Below are positions 7,888 through 16,722 of a DNA stretch of 47,863 nucleotides, in pieces. Position numbers and translations under genes: made by a program. The stretch's first letter is position 1. The number at the start of each line of letters is the position of its first letter. The stretch spans positions 1 to 47,863 of the forward strand of contig JANQMT010000087.1 in NCBI GenBank assembly GCA_028279945.1. The letters are read 5' to 3'. A model generated the notes under the pieces. The model was not told the DNA's origin. It did no database searches and worked only from the letters and a program-made list of their open reading frames with translations. This DNA is from JAKSCF01 sp028279945 (GTDB lineage Bacteria > Bacillota > Clostridia > Peptostreptococcales > JAAYPU01).

Positions 7888-9555
7888 ATGCGAGAATTTA
7901 GAACATTAAAACTACTGGATAAATTTAAAAAAGTATTCACCTCTATGGGGATCCATTACCCTACTCTTAGGAAAATACTTCAGGTAAAATTCACACTGGA
8001 TTCAAGAAGAACGACCATGATGTCAAAAGGTCAGAAAGATGCTTCAAAGACAAATATGTTTTATAAATCTTTGATGTACTATGGTTTTTTCGGGCTGTTT
8101 CTAGCAGTATTTCCATTTATAGGACACCTCTTTATAGGATTGAGTTTATTTTATGGCGTTATTATGTTCTTTCTGGTTACAATCCTAATATCTGACTTTT
8201 CTGAGGTATTACTTGATCTCAAGGACGGCGTCATAATTGGAACAAAACCGGTGGATGAGAAAACTATGAATATGGCTAAATATATACATGTTGTTACCTA
8301 TTTGACCCTTATAGCATTATCACTTTCCGGTCCGGGAACCATAGCCTTTGGAATAAAATACGGCATTTTAGTTCCTGCGATTATGATCCTGCAACTCATA
8401 TTGATTTGTGCTTTAACCGTAATATTGGCAACCCTTATTTATGCATTGCTGCTCAAGTTCTTTGATGGTGAGAAATTAAGAGATATTATTAATATTTTTC
8501 AGATTATCCTTGCCACCGTTATGGCTGTCGGATACCAAATATTTGCCAGAGTGTTTAGGTTCATCGATTTTGATATGGCATTTAACCCTAAATGGTGGAC
8601 TTTTATAATGCCTCCAATTTGGTTTTCTTCTCAAGTAGATCTATTGCTGGGAGGCAGTCCCTCAAAGGAATCTATGATTTTAGCCGTATTTGGGATAGTC
8701 ATAACGATTACAGCCATTATTCTTCATATAAAGGTCATTTCAAAAGTCTTTGAGAATAATATTAATAAACTTAACAACGCATCATCTTCCAATAAAAGTG
8801 TGCCTAAATGGATTCGGGTATTGAATCATAAGGTGATGAATATATTAAACCGTAATACCACTGAGAAAGCTTTCTATAGGTTTGCTCAAACTATGTATAA
8901 ACATGATAGAGGGATAAAGTTGAGGGTTTATCCAACAATAGCTTTAGCCCTTCTCTTTCCACCTATTATTGCATTTTTTTCTTTTTTGGATTCACATAGT
9001 TTAGAAGGTTTTATTCAAATGTTCAGTGAAACACGCATGATTTTGTTTATCTATTTAACAGGCTTAATGATGGCATCTATTGCTAAAATGATTCATTATA
9101 CGGATTCTTATAAAGGGAGATGGGTGATGAAGGTTTTGCCCATTGGTAATTATGAGCATGTTATTAAAGGGGTGAACAAGGCTTTTGTATTGAGCTTTTT
9201 ATTACCGATATACTTGGTGCTGAGCTTATTCGTAATGTTATTTGTGGATATCCATCGGATAATAGACTTAATTTTAATGGCCATTGTCTCATTAAACAGT
9301 CATCTTCTGGTTTTAAAAATAAATGCAAAAGAGCTGCCTTTTATAAAACCATATAATCATGGGGATGTGAGTAAAGGGACTTTCTTTGTTAACATGGGTA
9401 TTATGGGAGCGTTTGTATGGGTGCATCATATTGTTTTTTATAACAATACTTTTAAAATGGTATACTTAATGGTGCATATAGGGATTTTAATATATGCTTG
9501 GAAAACTGCCTTTAAACTTAAAACAAGTGATCTAACCGCTATAGAAAAATTGTGA
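7888..9555 (+). CDS. ABC transporter permease, large ABC-2-like membrane protein
   Basis: About 555 residues with some ten to twelve hydrophobic helices: clusters at about residues 65-115, 140-200, 210-240, 275-300, 360-390, 400-420, 445-490 and 505-545, with charged cytoplasmic ends. It is the membrane half of the exporter whose ATPase ends five bases upstream. The frame can be opened at GTG 7876, inside the ATPase gene, but the ATG at 7888 (MREFRTLK) has a GGGTG ribosome site at the right distance. The length is about twice that of simple ABC-2 permeases, so one chain probably supplies both membrane halves. No substrate clue. Confidence 0.75.
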   Translation: MREFRTLKLLDKFKKVFTSMGIHYPTLRKILQVKFTLDSRRTTMMSKGQKDASKTNMFYKSLMYYGFFGLFLAVFPFIGHLFIGLSLFYGVIMFFLVTILISDFSEVLLDLKDGVIIGTKPVDEKTMNMAKYIHVVTYLTLIALSLSGPGTIAFGIKYGILVPAIMILQLILICALTVILATLIYALLLKFFDGEKLRDIINIFQIILATVMAVGYQIFARVFRFIDFDMAFNPKWWTFIMPPIWFSSQVDLLLGGSPSKESMILAVFGIVITITAIILHIKVISKVFENNINKLNNASSSNKSVPKWIRVLNHKVMNILNRNTTEKAFYRFAQTMYKHDRGIKLRVYPTIALALLFPPIIAFFSFLDSHSLEGFIQMFSETRMILFIYLTGLMMASIAKMIHYTDSYKGRWVMKVLPIGNYEHVIKGVNKAFVLSFLLPIYLVLSLFVMLFVDIHRIIDLILMAIVSLNSHLLVLKINAKELPFIKPYNHGDVSKGTFFVNMGIMGAFVWVHHIVFYNNTFKMVYLMVHIGILIYAWKTAFKLKTSDLTAIEKL

Positions 9556-9568
9556 ATGTCTTGATATA

Positions 9569-9586
9569 TTGTTATTAAATTAACAA
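9569..9586. promoter_or_regulatory. Rex-type operator, site 1
   Basis: TTGTTATTAAATTAACAA matches the clostridial Rex palindrome TTGTTAA-N4-TTAACAA at 13 of 14 defined bases. It lies 275 bases upstream of hydC, upstream of the promoter. Confidence 0.65.
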
Positions 9587-9643
9587 TAAAATTGACGAAA
9601 AAGTCTGAATTATTATAAATTATAATTTTATTTCAATTAAATC

Positions 9644-9673
9644 TTGACAATGCACGTGGATTATTGTTATTAT
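9644..9673 (+). promoter_or_regulatory. Promoter of the hydrogenase operon
   Basis: -35 TTGACA (9644-9649), spacer of 18 bases, -10 TATTAT (9668-9673). The -10 lies inside the second Rex-like palindrome, so repressor binding would block polymerase. It would leave a leader of about 165 bases before hydC. Confidence 0.6.
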
Positions 9674-9681
9674 TTTAACGA
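9664..9681. promoter_or_regulatory. Rex-type operator, site 2, over the -10 box
   Basis: TTGTTATTATTTTAACGA matches the Rex consensus at 12 of 14 positions and overlaps the -10 element of the hydrogenase promoter. Confidence 0.5.
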
Positions 9682-9714
9682 AGATGCTAGTGCATTTATA
9701 TTTTTTCATTTTTA

Positions 9715-9732
9715 TTGTTAAAAAATTAACAA
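9715..9732. promoter_or_regulatory. Rex-type operator, site 3, perfect palindrome
   Basis: TTGTTAAAAAATTAACAA fits TTGTTAA-N4-TTAACAA at all 14 positions. It lies between the promoter and hydC. Rex is a repressor released when NADH/NAD+ is high, which fits genes that dispose of NADH as H2. Confidence 0.7.
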
Positions 9733-9843
9733 AAATATTGATAACCTTTCTGATTTATGAATAAAACATACAAGTTTTTGAAAACCATGGATATTCGGGT
9801 AGTTGTTAAAAAAATGAATGGAAGTAAAGGAGGATACAATACC

Positions 9844-10323
9844 ATGATAACCCAAGAACAAATTTTTAAAGTTGACGAAATCGCACAAAAACACGATTAT
9901 AAGAAATCTTCACTCATTTCAATTTTACAAGACATACAAAATGAATACAGGTATCTGCCTGAGGATGTATTGATGTATGTTGCCGGCATTATGGATGTTA
10001 CGACGGCGAAGATTTACGGGGTGGCAACTTTCTATGAAAACTTTTCTTTAGAACCAAAAGGCAAATACATCATAAAAATATGTGATGGTACGGCACGTCA
10101 CGTTCGAAAATCAATTCCAATTTTAAATGCCTTAAAAAAGGAATTAAACCTGAAAGATGATGAAATTACTACAGAGGACTTACTCTTTACGGTTGAAACC
10201 GTATCTTGCCTTGGAGCTTGTGGTTTAGCGCCTGTTATTACAGTTAACGATAAAGTTTACGGTAAAATGACACCTGAGTCCACAACAGAGCTTTTGAAAG
10301 AAATAAGAGAGGGGGAGATGTAA
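9844..10323 (+). CDS. hydC: NADH-linked [FeFe]-hydrogenase, NuoE-like subunit
   Basis: 159-residue thioredoxin-fold [2Fe-2S] protein of the NuoE/HndA/HydC family; it passes electrons within the HydABC complex in the cytoplasm. The segment IYGVATFYENFSLEPKGKY is family-typical. The [2Fe-2S] ligands normally follow C-x4-C-x35-C-x3-C. Here Cys80, Cys122 and Cys126 are present, but the second ligand is Arg85 (CDGTARHVRKS); its codon CGT at 10096-10098 is one base from the Cys codon TGT. Either the cluster is altered or lost, or this is a sequence error. The start is ATG 9844 with AAAGGAGG 10 bases upstream; an in-frame ATG at 9757 has no ribosome site. The stop at 10321-10323 directly adjoins hydB. 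Confidence 0.85.
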   Translation: MITQEQIFKVDEIAQKHDYKKSSLISILQDIQNEYRYLPEDVLMYVAGIMDVTTAKIYGVATFYENFSLEPKGKYIIKICDGTARHVRKSIPILNALKKELNLKDDEITTEDLLFTVETVSCLGACGLAPVITVNDKVYGKMTPESTTELLKEIREGEM

Positions 10324-12198
10324 ATGAGTACACTTACCATGACCAAACTAAAAGATAATCGATCCAAATATAGAAAAATGCTGAAGCAGGAAAAAAAGAG
10401 CGTATTGGTTTGTGCCGGTACCGGCTGTGTTGCAGGAGGATCCCTCCTAATTTACGATAAAATCAAAAAAGCAGTACAAGAAAAAGATTTGGAAATCAAT
10501 ATTGAACTTGAAGTTGAAGAAGGAAAAGAAGGTATCGGCATTAAAAAAAGCGGATGCCATGGTTTCTGCGAAATGGGACCTATCATCAAAATAGAGCCGG
10601 AAGGCTATTATTATATGAAAGTGACCGAGGAAGATTGTGATGAGATTGTAGAAGAAACTTTAATCAACGGAAATGCAATAGAAAGATTGATGTATAAGGA
10701 ATCAGATAAAGTTTACCCCAGAGAGAAGGATATTCCTTTTTATAAGAAACAAACGCGAATGGTTTTAGAAAACTGTGGACGAATCAATGCTGAATCTATT
10801 AAAGAATATATCGCAAACGATGGATACAAAGCTTTCGTAAAAGCTATAAAAGAATTTGATCCAAAGGAAATATGTGAACTCATAACAGAAGCAAAGCTGA
10901 GAGGCAGAGGGGGCGGCGGTTTTAACGCAGGTGTTAAATGGACGCAAGCCTTAAAGCAGGATGGCCCTGTTAAATATGTTGTGTGTAATGGTGACGAAGG
11001 AGATCCCGGAGCATTTATGGATCGAAGCATTATGGAGGGCGATCCTCACAGAATAATTGAAGGCATGCTGATCGCAGGATATTCAACAAAAAGTACCATT
11101 GGATATATCTATGTAAGAGCAGAATATCCATTGGCTATAGATCGACTTAGAATGGCTATAGACCAAGCAAGAGAAGAAGGGCTTTTAGGAAATAATATTT
11201 TAGGATCCGGTTTTAACTTTGATATTTTTATCAATAAAGGAGCAGGCGCCTTTGTATGCGGAGAGGGTAGTGCGCTTACCGCTTCCATAGAGGGTAATAG
11301 AGGTATGCCAAGGGTTAAACCCCCAAGAACGGTGGAAAAAGGACTTTGGGAAAAACCTACTGTGTTAAATAATGTTGAGACTTTTGCCAATGTACCTTTT
11401 ATTATATTAAAAGGCTTAGAATCTTATAAAAAGATTGGAACCGGTAACAGTCCCGGAACGAAAGCCTTTGCTTTAACAGGAAACGTTAATAATACCGGCT
11501 TAATTGAAGTGCCAATGGGCACCACTTTAAGAGAAGTTATTTATGATATTGGCGGTGGTATTCAAAACAACAAGGGATTCAAAGCTGTACAAATAGGCGG
11601 ACCTTCAGGCGGATGCTTAACACAAGAACACTTAGATTTACCTATGGATTTTGATTCACTTGCAGAAGTAGGTGCCATGATCGGTTCCGGCGGATTAGTG
11701 GTTATGGACGAAGAAACTTGTATGATAGAAGTGGCAAGATTCTTTATGAATTTTACTCAAAATGAATCCTGTGGAAAATGTGTTCCTTGTAGAGAAGGGA
11801 CTAAAAGAATGCTTGAAATTCTTGAGAATATTGTATCGGGAAACGGAAGATTAGAAGATATAGAGCTGCTTTATGATTTAGCCGATACGGTAGGAAGCAC
11901 AGCTCTATGTGGATTAGGAAAAACAGCAGGCAATCCTATTATCAGTACTTTGGACTATTTTAAAGACGAATATATAGCACACATTGTAGATAAAAAATGT
12001 CCAACCAAGAATTGTGAAAAATTGAAAGTATATGTTATTAAGGATACGTGTAAAGGCTGTAGTAAATGTGCCAAAATATGTCCGGTAAATGCTATAGAAG
12101 GAAAAATAAAACATCCTTATAGAATTGTTGAAGCGAAATGTATCAAATGTGGCGCTTGTGTTGATGCGTGTCCATTTGGACTGGTAGAGGAGGCTTAG
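10324..12198 (+). CDS. hydB: NADH-linked [FeFe]-hydrogenase, NuoF-like flavoprotein subunit
   Basis: 624 residues. Domains in order: N-terminal [2Fe-2S] thioredoxin-like domain (CAGTGCVAGG near residue 30, SGCHGFCEMGP near 75); NuoF core with the glycine-rich NADH/FMN loop GRGGGGFNAGVKW near 195 and CNGDEGDPGAFMDR near 220; [4Fe-4S] site ESCGKCVPCREG near 480 with its fourth Cys in STALCGLGK near 528; and a C-terminal ferredoxin with two [4Fe-4S] sites (CKGCSKCAKICP near 575, CIKCGACVDACP near 605). This is the full architecture of HydB in trimeric, often electron-bifurcating, hydrogenases: it exchanges electrons with NAD(H). It follows hydC directly and precedes hydA by four bases. Bifurcation itself is inferred from family knowledge. 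Confidence 0.93.
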   Translation: MSTLTMTKLKDNRSKYRKMLKQEKKSVLVCAGTGCVAGGSLLIYDKIKKAVQEKDLEINIELEVEEGKEGIGIKKSGCHGFCEMGPIIKIEPEGYYYMKVTEEDCDEIVEETLINGNAIERLMYKESDKVYPREKDIPFYKKQTRMVLENCGRINAESIKEYIANDGYKAFVKAIKEFDPKEICELITEAKLRGRGGGGFNAGVKWTQALKQDGPVKYVVCNGDEGDPGAFMDRSIMEGDPHRIIEGMLIAGYSTKSTIGYIYVRAEYPLAIDRLRMAIDQAREEGLLGNNILGSGFNFDIFINKGAGAFVCGEGSALTASIEGNRGMPRVKPPRTVEKGLWEKPTVLNNVETFANVPFIILKGLESYKKIGTGNSPGTKAFALTGNVNNTGLIEVPMGTTLREVIYDIGGGIQNNKGFKAVQIGGPSGGCLTQEHLDLPMDFDSLAEVGAMIGSGGLVVMDEETCMIEVARFFMNFTQNESCGKCVPCREGTKRMLEILENIVSGNGRLEDIELLYDLADTVGSTALCGLGKTAGNPIISTLDYFKDEYIAHIVDKKCPTKNCEKLKVYVIKDTCKGCSKCAKICPVNAIEGKIKHPYRIVEAKCIKCGACVDACPFGLVEEA

Positions 12199-12202
12199 TC
12201 AA

Positions 12203-13894
12203 ATGAGTGAAAGAATGCAAATCAACAACCAGATGGTAGATATAAATGGTGAAAAGAACATTTTAGACCTGGTAAGAAAAGTAGGAATAGACTTACCTAC
12301 ATTTTGCTACCATTCAGAGCTGAGTGTTTATGGCGCTTGCAGAATGTGTATGGCCGAAGATGAAAAAGGACGTATGATCGCGACTTGCTCGGCACCTCCT
12401 AAAGATGGCATGAAAGTACTGACCAATACACCAAAACTCCAAAAACATAGAAGGATGATACTGGAGTTGCTCTTATCCAACCATTGTTCAGACTGTACGG
12501 TCTGTGAAAAAAATGGAAAGTGCAAATTACAAGATTTGGCTGCAAAGCTTGGATTAAAAAATACTAGATTTCAAAAGCCCGTTGAAAAATACGAGATAGA
12601 TGACAGCAGTATTGCCTTAGTCAGAAATCCAAACAAATGCATAATGTGCGGTGACTGTGTACGTATGTGTGAGGAAATTCAAGGTGTAGGTGTACTGGGT
12701 TTTGCACATAGAGGTTCCAAAATGGAGGTTACGCTGCCATTTAATAAAAAAATGGATGAAGTAGAATGTGTCAACTGCGGACAATGTGCGGCAGTGTGTC
12801 CAACAGGCGCCATTGTGATTAAGAACAATGTAGATGATGCTTGGCGTGCTATTAATGAAAAAAATACTCGTGTAGTGGTACAAATTGCACCGGCAGTACG
12901 CGTGGCTTTAGGAGAAGAGTTTGGAGAGCCATCCGGTGACATTGTTATTGGAAAAATAGCAGCCATTCTTAGAAAAATGGGCGTAGACGAAATTTATGAT
13001 ACCGGTGTAGGCGCAGACTTAACCGTTATGGAAGAGACCAGAGAGTTTTTGGATAGAGTCCTAAATGAACGAGAGAATGATTTTCCTTTATTTACTTCTT
13101 GTTGTCCTGCTTGGGTGAGGCTGGTTGAGCAGAAGCTGCCTGAAATAAAAGAACATGTATCTTCATGTCGCTCTCCTCAACAGATGTTTGGCGCCGTTAT
13201 AAAAAAGCATTATGCAAAAATGGATGCCAGAGAAGAAAAACGTACCGTAATGATTTCGATTATGCCTTGTACAGCCAAAAAATATGAAGCTAACAGAAAA
13301 GAATACGAAAACCAAGGCATTAAAGATGTTGATATTGTGTTAACAACTCAAGAATTAGCTAAGATGATACGAGAAGCAGGCTTGGTATTCAGTGAAATGG
13401 AGCCTGAGTCATTGGATATGCCATTTGGGCTGGCAAGTGGCGCAGGTATCATATTTGGTGTCAGCGGAGGGGTATCTGAGGCTGTTATCAGAAGATGCAT
13501 AAAGGAAAAGGTAAGTAATGAAACCGTTGTAGAGTTTAAAGAAGTGGAAGGCTTACCGGGGGTTAGAGAAGCCCAGTTGATGATAGATAAAAAAGTCATT
13601 AACATTGCAGCAGTCAATGGTTTAATGAATGCTCAAAAATTGATTCAAGCCATCAAATCCAATGATAAAAAATATGATTTTGTAGAGGTCATGGCTTGTA
13701 CCGGAGGTTGTATAGGCGGTGCAGGACAGCCTGTTTCCATGAATGGTAATAAAAGAACAAATAGAACCAAAGGTATTTTAAAAGCAGATAGTATTTCTCA
13801 AATAAAGAAATCTGAAGAAAATCCTGTAATTATGTCTTTGTACAATGGCATATTGAAAGGCAGCAGACATATATTGCATAATCCTGAAAAATAA
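12203..13894 (+). CDS. hydA: [FeFe]-hydrogenase catalytic subunit (HydABC type)
   Basis: 563 residues. In order: N-terminal [2Fe-2S] ferredoxin (CYHSELSVYGACRMC and a later ATCSAPP Cys); His-cluster region HCSDCTVCEKNGKC near residue 93; two [4Fe-4S] sites (CIMCGDCVRMCEE near 147, CVNCGQCAAVCPTG near 190); and the H-cluster domain with the three hallmark motifs FTSCCPAW (near 296), IMPCTAKKYE (near 352) and ACTGGCIGGAGQP (near 497). All H-cluster cysteines are present, so the enzyme should be active in reversible H2 formation. The small subunit domain at the end is present. It is the third gene of the Rex-controlled unit, preceded by AGAGGAGGC-like ribosome bases in the end of hydB. The maturation genes hydE, hydF and hydG are not in the window. 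Confidence 0.95.
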   Translation: MSERMQINNQMVDINGEKNILDLVRKVGIDLPTFCYHSELSVYGACRMCMAEDEKGRMIATCSAPPKDGMKVLTNTPKLQKHRRMILELLLSNHCSDCTVCEKNGKCKLQDLAAKLGLKNTRFQKPVEKYEIDDSSIALVRNPNKCIMCGDCVRMCEEIQGVGVLGFAHRGSKMEVTLPFNKKMDEVECVNCGQCAAVCPTGAIVIKNNVDDAWRAINEKNTRVVVQIAPAVRVALGEEFGEPSGDIVIGKIAAILRKMGVDEIYDTGVGADLTVMEETREFLDRVLNERENDFPLFTSCCPAWVRLVEQKLPEIKEHVSSCRSPQQMFGAVIKKHYAKMDAREEKRTVMISIMPCTAKKYEANRKEYENQGIKDVDIVLTTQELAKMIREAGLVFSEMEPESLDMPFGLASGAGIIFGVSGGVSEAVIRRCIKEKVSNETVVEFKEVEGLPGVREAQLMIDKKVINIAAVNGLMNAQKLIQAIKSNDKKYDFVEVMACTGGCIGGAGQPVSMNGNKRTNRTKGILKADSISQIKKSEENPVIMSLYNGILKGSRHILHNPEK

Positions 13895-13911
13895 AGATAG
13901 GAGAAGCGGTT

Positions 13912-14166
13912 ATGAGAATAAAAGTATGCGTTGGCAGTGCATGTCATTTAAAAGGTTCATATGACGTTATTTATGGGTTACAAGACTTAATTGAAATCCA
14001 TAAATTAGGTGAAGAGATATCTGTTGTTGCAGGATTTTGTTTGGGAAATTGCTGCAACCCTGTATCGGTAGTCATCGATAATGAGGATGTTGTACACTCT
14101 TTATCAAAAGAAAACTTAAAAGAATTTTTTTGGAATTTCGTTTTAACTCGATTTGATAAATCCTAG
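13912..14166 (+). CDS. Small NuoE-like thioredoxin-fold [2Fe-2S] protein
   Basis: 84 residues with both halves of a thioredoxin-like [2Fe-2S] site: CVGSACHLKGS at residues 5-15 and FCLGNCCNP near 43-51, giving C-x4-C and C-x3-C. It is the size of the N-terminal domain of HydB or the C-terminal part of NuoE. It starts with ATG 13912 after AGGAG, 17 bases beyond hydA, and ends at the operon terminator, so it is the fourth gene of the hydrogenase unit. The C-x4-C pair complete here is broken in HydC of the same operon; whether this protein stands in for it is only a hypothesis. Confidence 0.8.
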   Translation: MRIKVCVGSACHLKGSYDVIYGLQDLIEIHKLGEEISVVAGFCLGNCCNPVSVVIDNEDVVHSLSKENLKEFFWNFVLTRFDKS

Positions 14167-14167
14167 G

Positions 14168-14214
14168 TAAGAGCGTATCTCCTAAATAAGGGGGATGCGC
14201 TTTTATCGTTTTAA
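14168..14214 (+). terminator. Terminator of the hydrogenase operon
   Basis: A stem of about 12 bp with G-T pairs (AGCGTATCTCCT against AGGGGGATGCGCT), loop AAATA, followed by TTTATCGTTTT. It begins three bases after the stop of the small [2Fe-2S] protein. Confidence 0.7.
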
Positions 14215-14313
14215 TTAAATGCGTATTCCTTCAGCCGGCCCTAAATAATAAGTCATAATAAAATCAAAATTATAATAAGTATGAAATAAATACAAAGATT
14301 ATAAAGGGTAATT

Positions 14314-15543
14314 ATGGAGGGTAAGATGTTAGAGAAACATGATGAATTGCTTATCTTAGAACCTATAAAACAATATTTCACCACTTATTATGAAAACATT
14401 AAAACAGGTACTTATCAAGATGTCTCAAGATGGTTCATATTAAACGATGATACCGTCATTCCTCAAAGATGGATTCAAAATAAATTTAAGCTGTACAATG
14501 CTTTTAACTTATGGATTAAAGAATATCTGCTGGATTTAAAATTCTCAGATATTTGCCTGTATAAGGATCATGCCAGTGTTACAGTATTGGAAAATGCAGA
14601 GTATTCATACAAGCAAAATGAAGAAGTTAAATCCAAAATATCAGATATAGAATATAGAATCATGCTTAAGAAAATCGATGATTTGTGGAAAATCATATAT
14701 GTAGATTCTGACCACGAAGCATACCGATTGGCCTATGAAAGGCAAGATAATACAGATAGAGCAGTTTTATCGGATAAAAAAGGTTATCTGACAATGAAAG
14801 GCAATGCTTTAAATAGAGTGTTTGATGATCTGGATGATGCCATATATGAGCTGATGCTGTTATCCCCTAAAAAGGACCAATACCCTGAATCCGTTAGCCA
14901 TTCCGAAAAGGGCAGTACAACATTAGGAAGTACCTTTTCATATCATCCGGTTAATGGGGTGCATTATGCTAGAGAATATGCGGATTATAAGAGGGTTTCA
15001 GAAGATAGACGACTGTTCTATTTTGCCCCAAATGGAAGTGATTGTGCCAATTTTGTTTCACAATGTGTCTGGGCCGCTTACGGCGGATATGTTCAAGGTA
15101 ACATAGAGTTAACCAAGAAGAATATAGCCAATAAGGTAAGAATGGTTAAGACGGGTAATCCAAGTACATCCTGGTATGGAACCGGAGTGGACGGAGGCGG
15201 AACACCTTATTGGGAAAATGTCAATCAATTTTATAAGTATGCCACTATGGCAAAAGGCGTAGGTCCAAATGGCAATGGTTACGGTGAATGTATACAGTCC
15301 GAATTTAACTTTGCTGAGGTAACTGAAGGCGATGTTTTGCAGTTTTGGAAAGAAAGTCAAAATAAATGGTATCACTCCACATACGTCTCATCTGTTGGTG
15401 AAATGGGGCAAGTAGAACGAATTTATGTCTGCCAGCATACCATCAATATTATTGACCGTCCGTTAATTGATTTATTGATATGGAATACCAATGAAGGCAA
15501 ATTGAGGGGAATCCATTTCACGGATGGAGCTTTTAGTCAATAA
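14314..15543 (+). CDS. Putative amidase-domain (Amidase_6-like) cysteine hydrolase with N-terminal NTF2-like domain
   Basis: 409 residues. Residues about 10-150 look like an NTF2-like fold (YRIMLKKIDDLWKIIYVDSD closes the sheet). Residues about 215-405 match the putative amidase domain often found on secreted Gram-positive proteins: YAREYADYKR, then GSDCANFVSQCVWAA with the likely nucleophile Cys244, and WYHSTYVSSV with His354. The family resembles NlpC/CHAP-type peptidoglycan hydrolases. No signal peptide or membrane segment is present, so the site of action is unclear; non-classical export or a spore-related role is possible. Two starts have ribosome sites, ATG 14314 (AAGGG) and ATG 14326 (GGAGGG); the first is kept. 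The gene stands alone and converges on the EamA gene. Confidence 0.65.
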   Translation: MEGKMLEKHDELLILEPIKQYFTTYYENIKTGTYQDVSRWFILNDDTVIPQRWIQNKFKLYNAFNLWIKEYLLDLKFSDICLYKDHASVTVLENAEYSYKQNEEVKSKISDIEYRIMLKKIDDLWKIIYVDSDHEAYRLAYERQDNTDRAVLSDKKGYLTMKGNALNRVFDDLDDAIYELMLLSPKKDQYPESVSHSEKGSTTLGSTFSYHPVNGVHYAREYADYKRVSEDRRLFYFAPNGSDCANFVSQCVWAAYGGYVQGNIELTKKNIANKVRMVKTGNPSTSWYGTGVDGGGTPYWENVNQFYKYATMAKGVGPNGNGYGECIQSEFNFAEVTEGDVLQFWKESQNKWYHSTYVSSVGEMGQVERIYVCQHTINIIDRPLIDLLIWNTNEGKLRGIHFTDGAFSQ

Positions 15544-15592
15544 ATGAGCATGAGAAAAAAGGTTGGCTATACTTAAATTGAATACAGATGTA

Positions 15593-16435
15593 CTATGACT
15601 CTTTCCAATAATAATTAATAAATCCTGCGCTTAATATTAGTAAACCGCCCATGATACTGAAAATATCGGGTATTTCAGACCAGATGATAAAACCTAAAAG
15701 GGTTGAAAAGATGATATTAGCATAGGAATAGATTGACAGCTCGCCGGCCGGAGCATATCTATAGGCGTTGGTCATGAGAAATTGAGCAGTTGTTGCAAAG
15801 CCGCCTAGAGCAAGCAATTTTACGGCTTCAAATAATGAAGGCATAACGAATTGTCCCATTAGCATAAAAGGTAAAACGCTGATACATGATATAAATGTAA
15901 AATAGAGGACAATGGTTTCAGGTGCATCCGTCAGTCTCAAATGACGGATAACCGTATAAGCACTTCCGGCAAAGAATGCTGACATAAGTGCCATTAAGGA
16001 AGGAATTATAGACATGTTAAATTGAGGCTTAATAATAAAACCGGCGCCGACAAAAGCCAGTATTAAAGCAAAAACATGAAATTTCTTTATTTTTTCTCCT
16101 AAAAAAAGGGCTGAAAGAATTAATACAAAAAAAGGGGATAAATTATTTAATATTACCGTATCGGCTAAGGGCATAATGGATAGCGCAAAAAAGTAGAAAG
16201 CCACACCTGTTAAGCCAAGAATGCTTCTTAAAAGAAGATACTTACGATTATTCCCTAATATGGGTTTCTTTCTTTTTTTGACCACATAAAATGCTATAAA
16301 AAAGCCCAGTATATTCCTAAAGAAAATCTTTTCAACAAGAGGTATATGGTCTAATGACTTAACAGTGGACGCCATAAGAGCGAAGAAAAGCGATGACAAT
16401 AATATTAATACAATACCTTTAGATTTATTTTCCAT
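15593..16435 (-). CDS. EamA/DMT family transporter
   Basis: 280 residues with ten predicted membrane helices in two repeats of five, the drug/metabolite transporter architecture. The N-terminal helix KGIVLILLSSLFFALMAS, the loop FFRNILGF, and PLADTVILNNLSPFFVLILS (which precedes LFLGEKIKKF near residue 115) are family-typical of each EamA half. The second half repeats the pattern around YRYAPAGELSIYSYANIIFS. Substrate unknown; members export amino acids or metabolites or carry nucleotide sugars. The start ATG at 16435 has GGAGG about 8 bases upstream (GCCTCC on the plus strand). It is transcribed alone, converging with the amidase gene. Confidence 0.85.
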   Translation of the reverse strand: MENKSKGIVLILLSSLFFALMASTVKSLDHIPLVEKIFFRNILGFFIAFYVVKKRKKPILGNNRKYLLLRSILGLTGVAFYFFALSIMPLADTVILNNLSPFFVLILSALFLGEKIKKFHVFALILAFVGAGFIIKPQFNMSIIPSLMALMSAFFAGSAYTVIRHLRLTDAPETIVLYFTFISCISVLPFMLMGQFVMPSLFEAVKLLALGGFATTAQFLMTNAYRYAPAGELSIYSYANIIFSTLLGFIIWSEIPDIFSIMGGLLILSAGFINYYWKES

Positions 16436-16540
16436 GAGTGCCTCCAGTTAACCTGCATAACTCTTATATACCTCTATTATTCTACTCTAAAACAAAAAAA
16501 GTAGATACGGATTTATCAATTTAAATAAAAGTTTTTAAGA

Positions 16541-16708
16541 AGGATTAGAGACGACCATCCAAACTTAATTTCCATAAAGCAATGGTTGATAGAAAAAGCT
16601 TTAAAAGCTCAGGGGGCCGGTGTCATAGAAGATAGGCCTTCTTTGGAGTTGAGATATTCCCAATCATCATGTACGAGAATATTTTGCCATTATGAAAAGC
16701 GTAATTGA
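16541..16708 (+). pseudogene. Possible gene remnant, unrecognised
   Basis: A frame of 56 codons is open from 16541 to a TGA at 16706-16708 and encodes QWLIEKALKAQGAGVIEDRP followed by SLELRYSQSS. It has no start codon or ribosome site, and the composition looks protein-like. I do not recognise the family. It lies between two leftward genes and could be the tail of a deleted gene, or chance. Confidence 0.25.
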
Positions 16709-16722
16709 ACAAAAAATATGAC

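Noticed and set aside
9757..9843. N-terminal extension of HydC from ATG 9757
   Set aside because: No ribosome site; the strong AAAGGAGG is placed for ATG 9844 and the extension is unlike the family.
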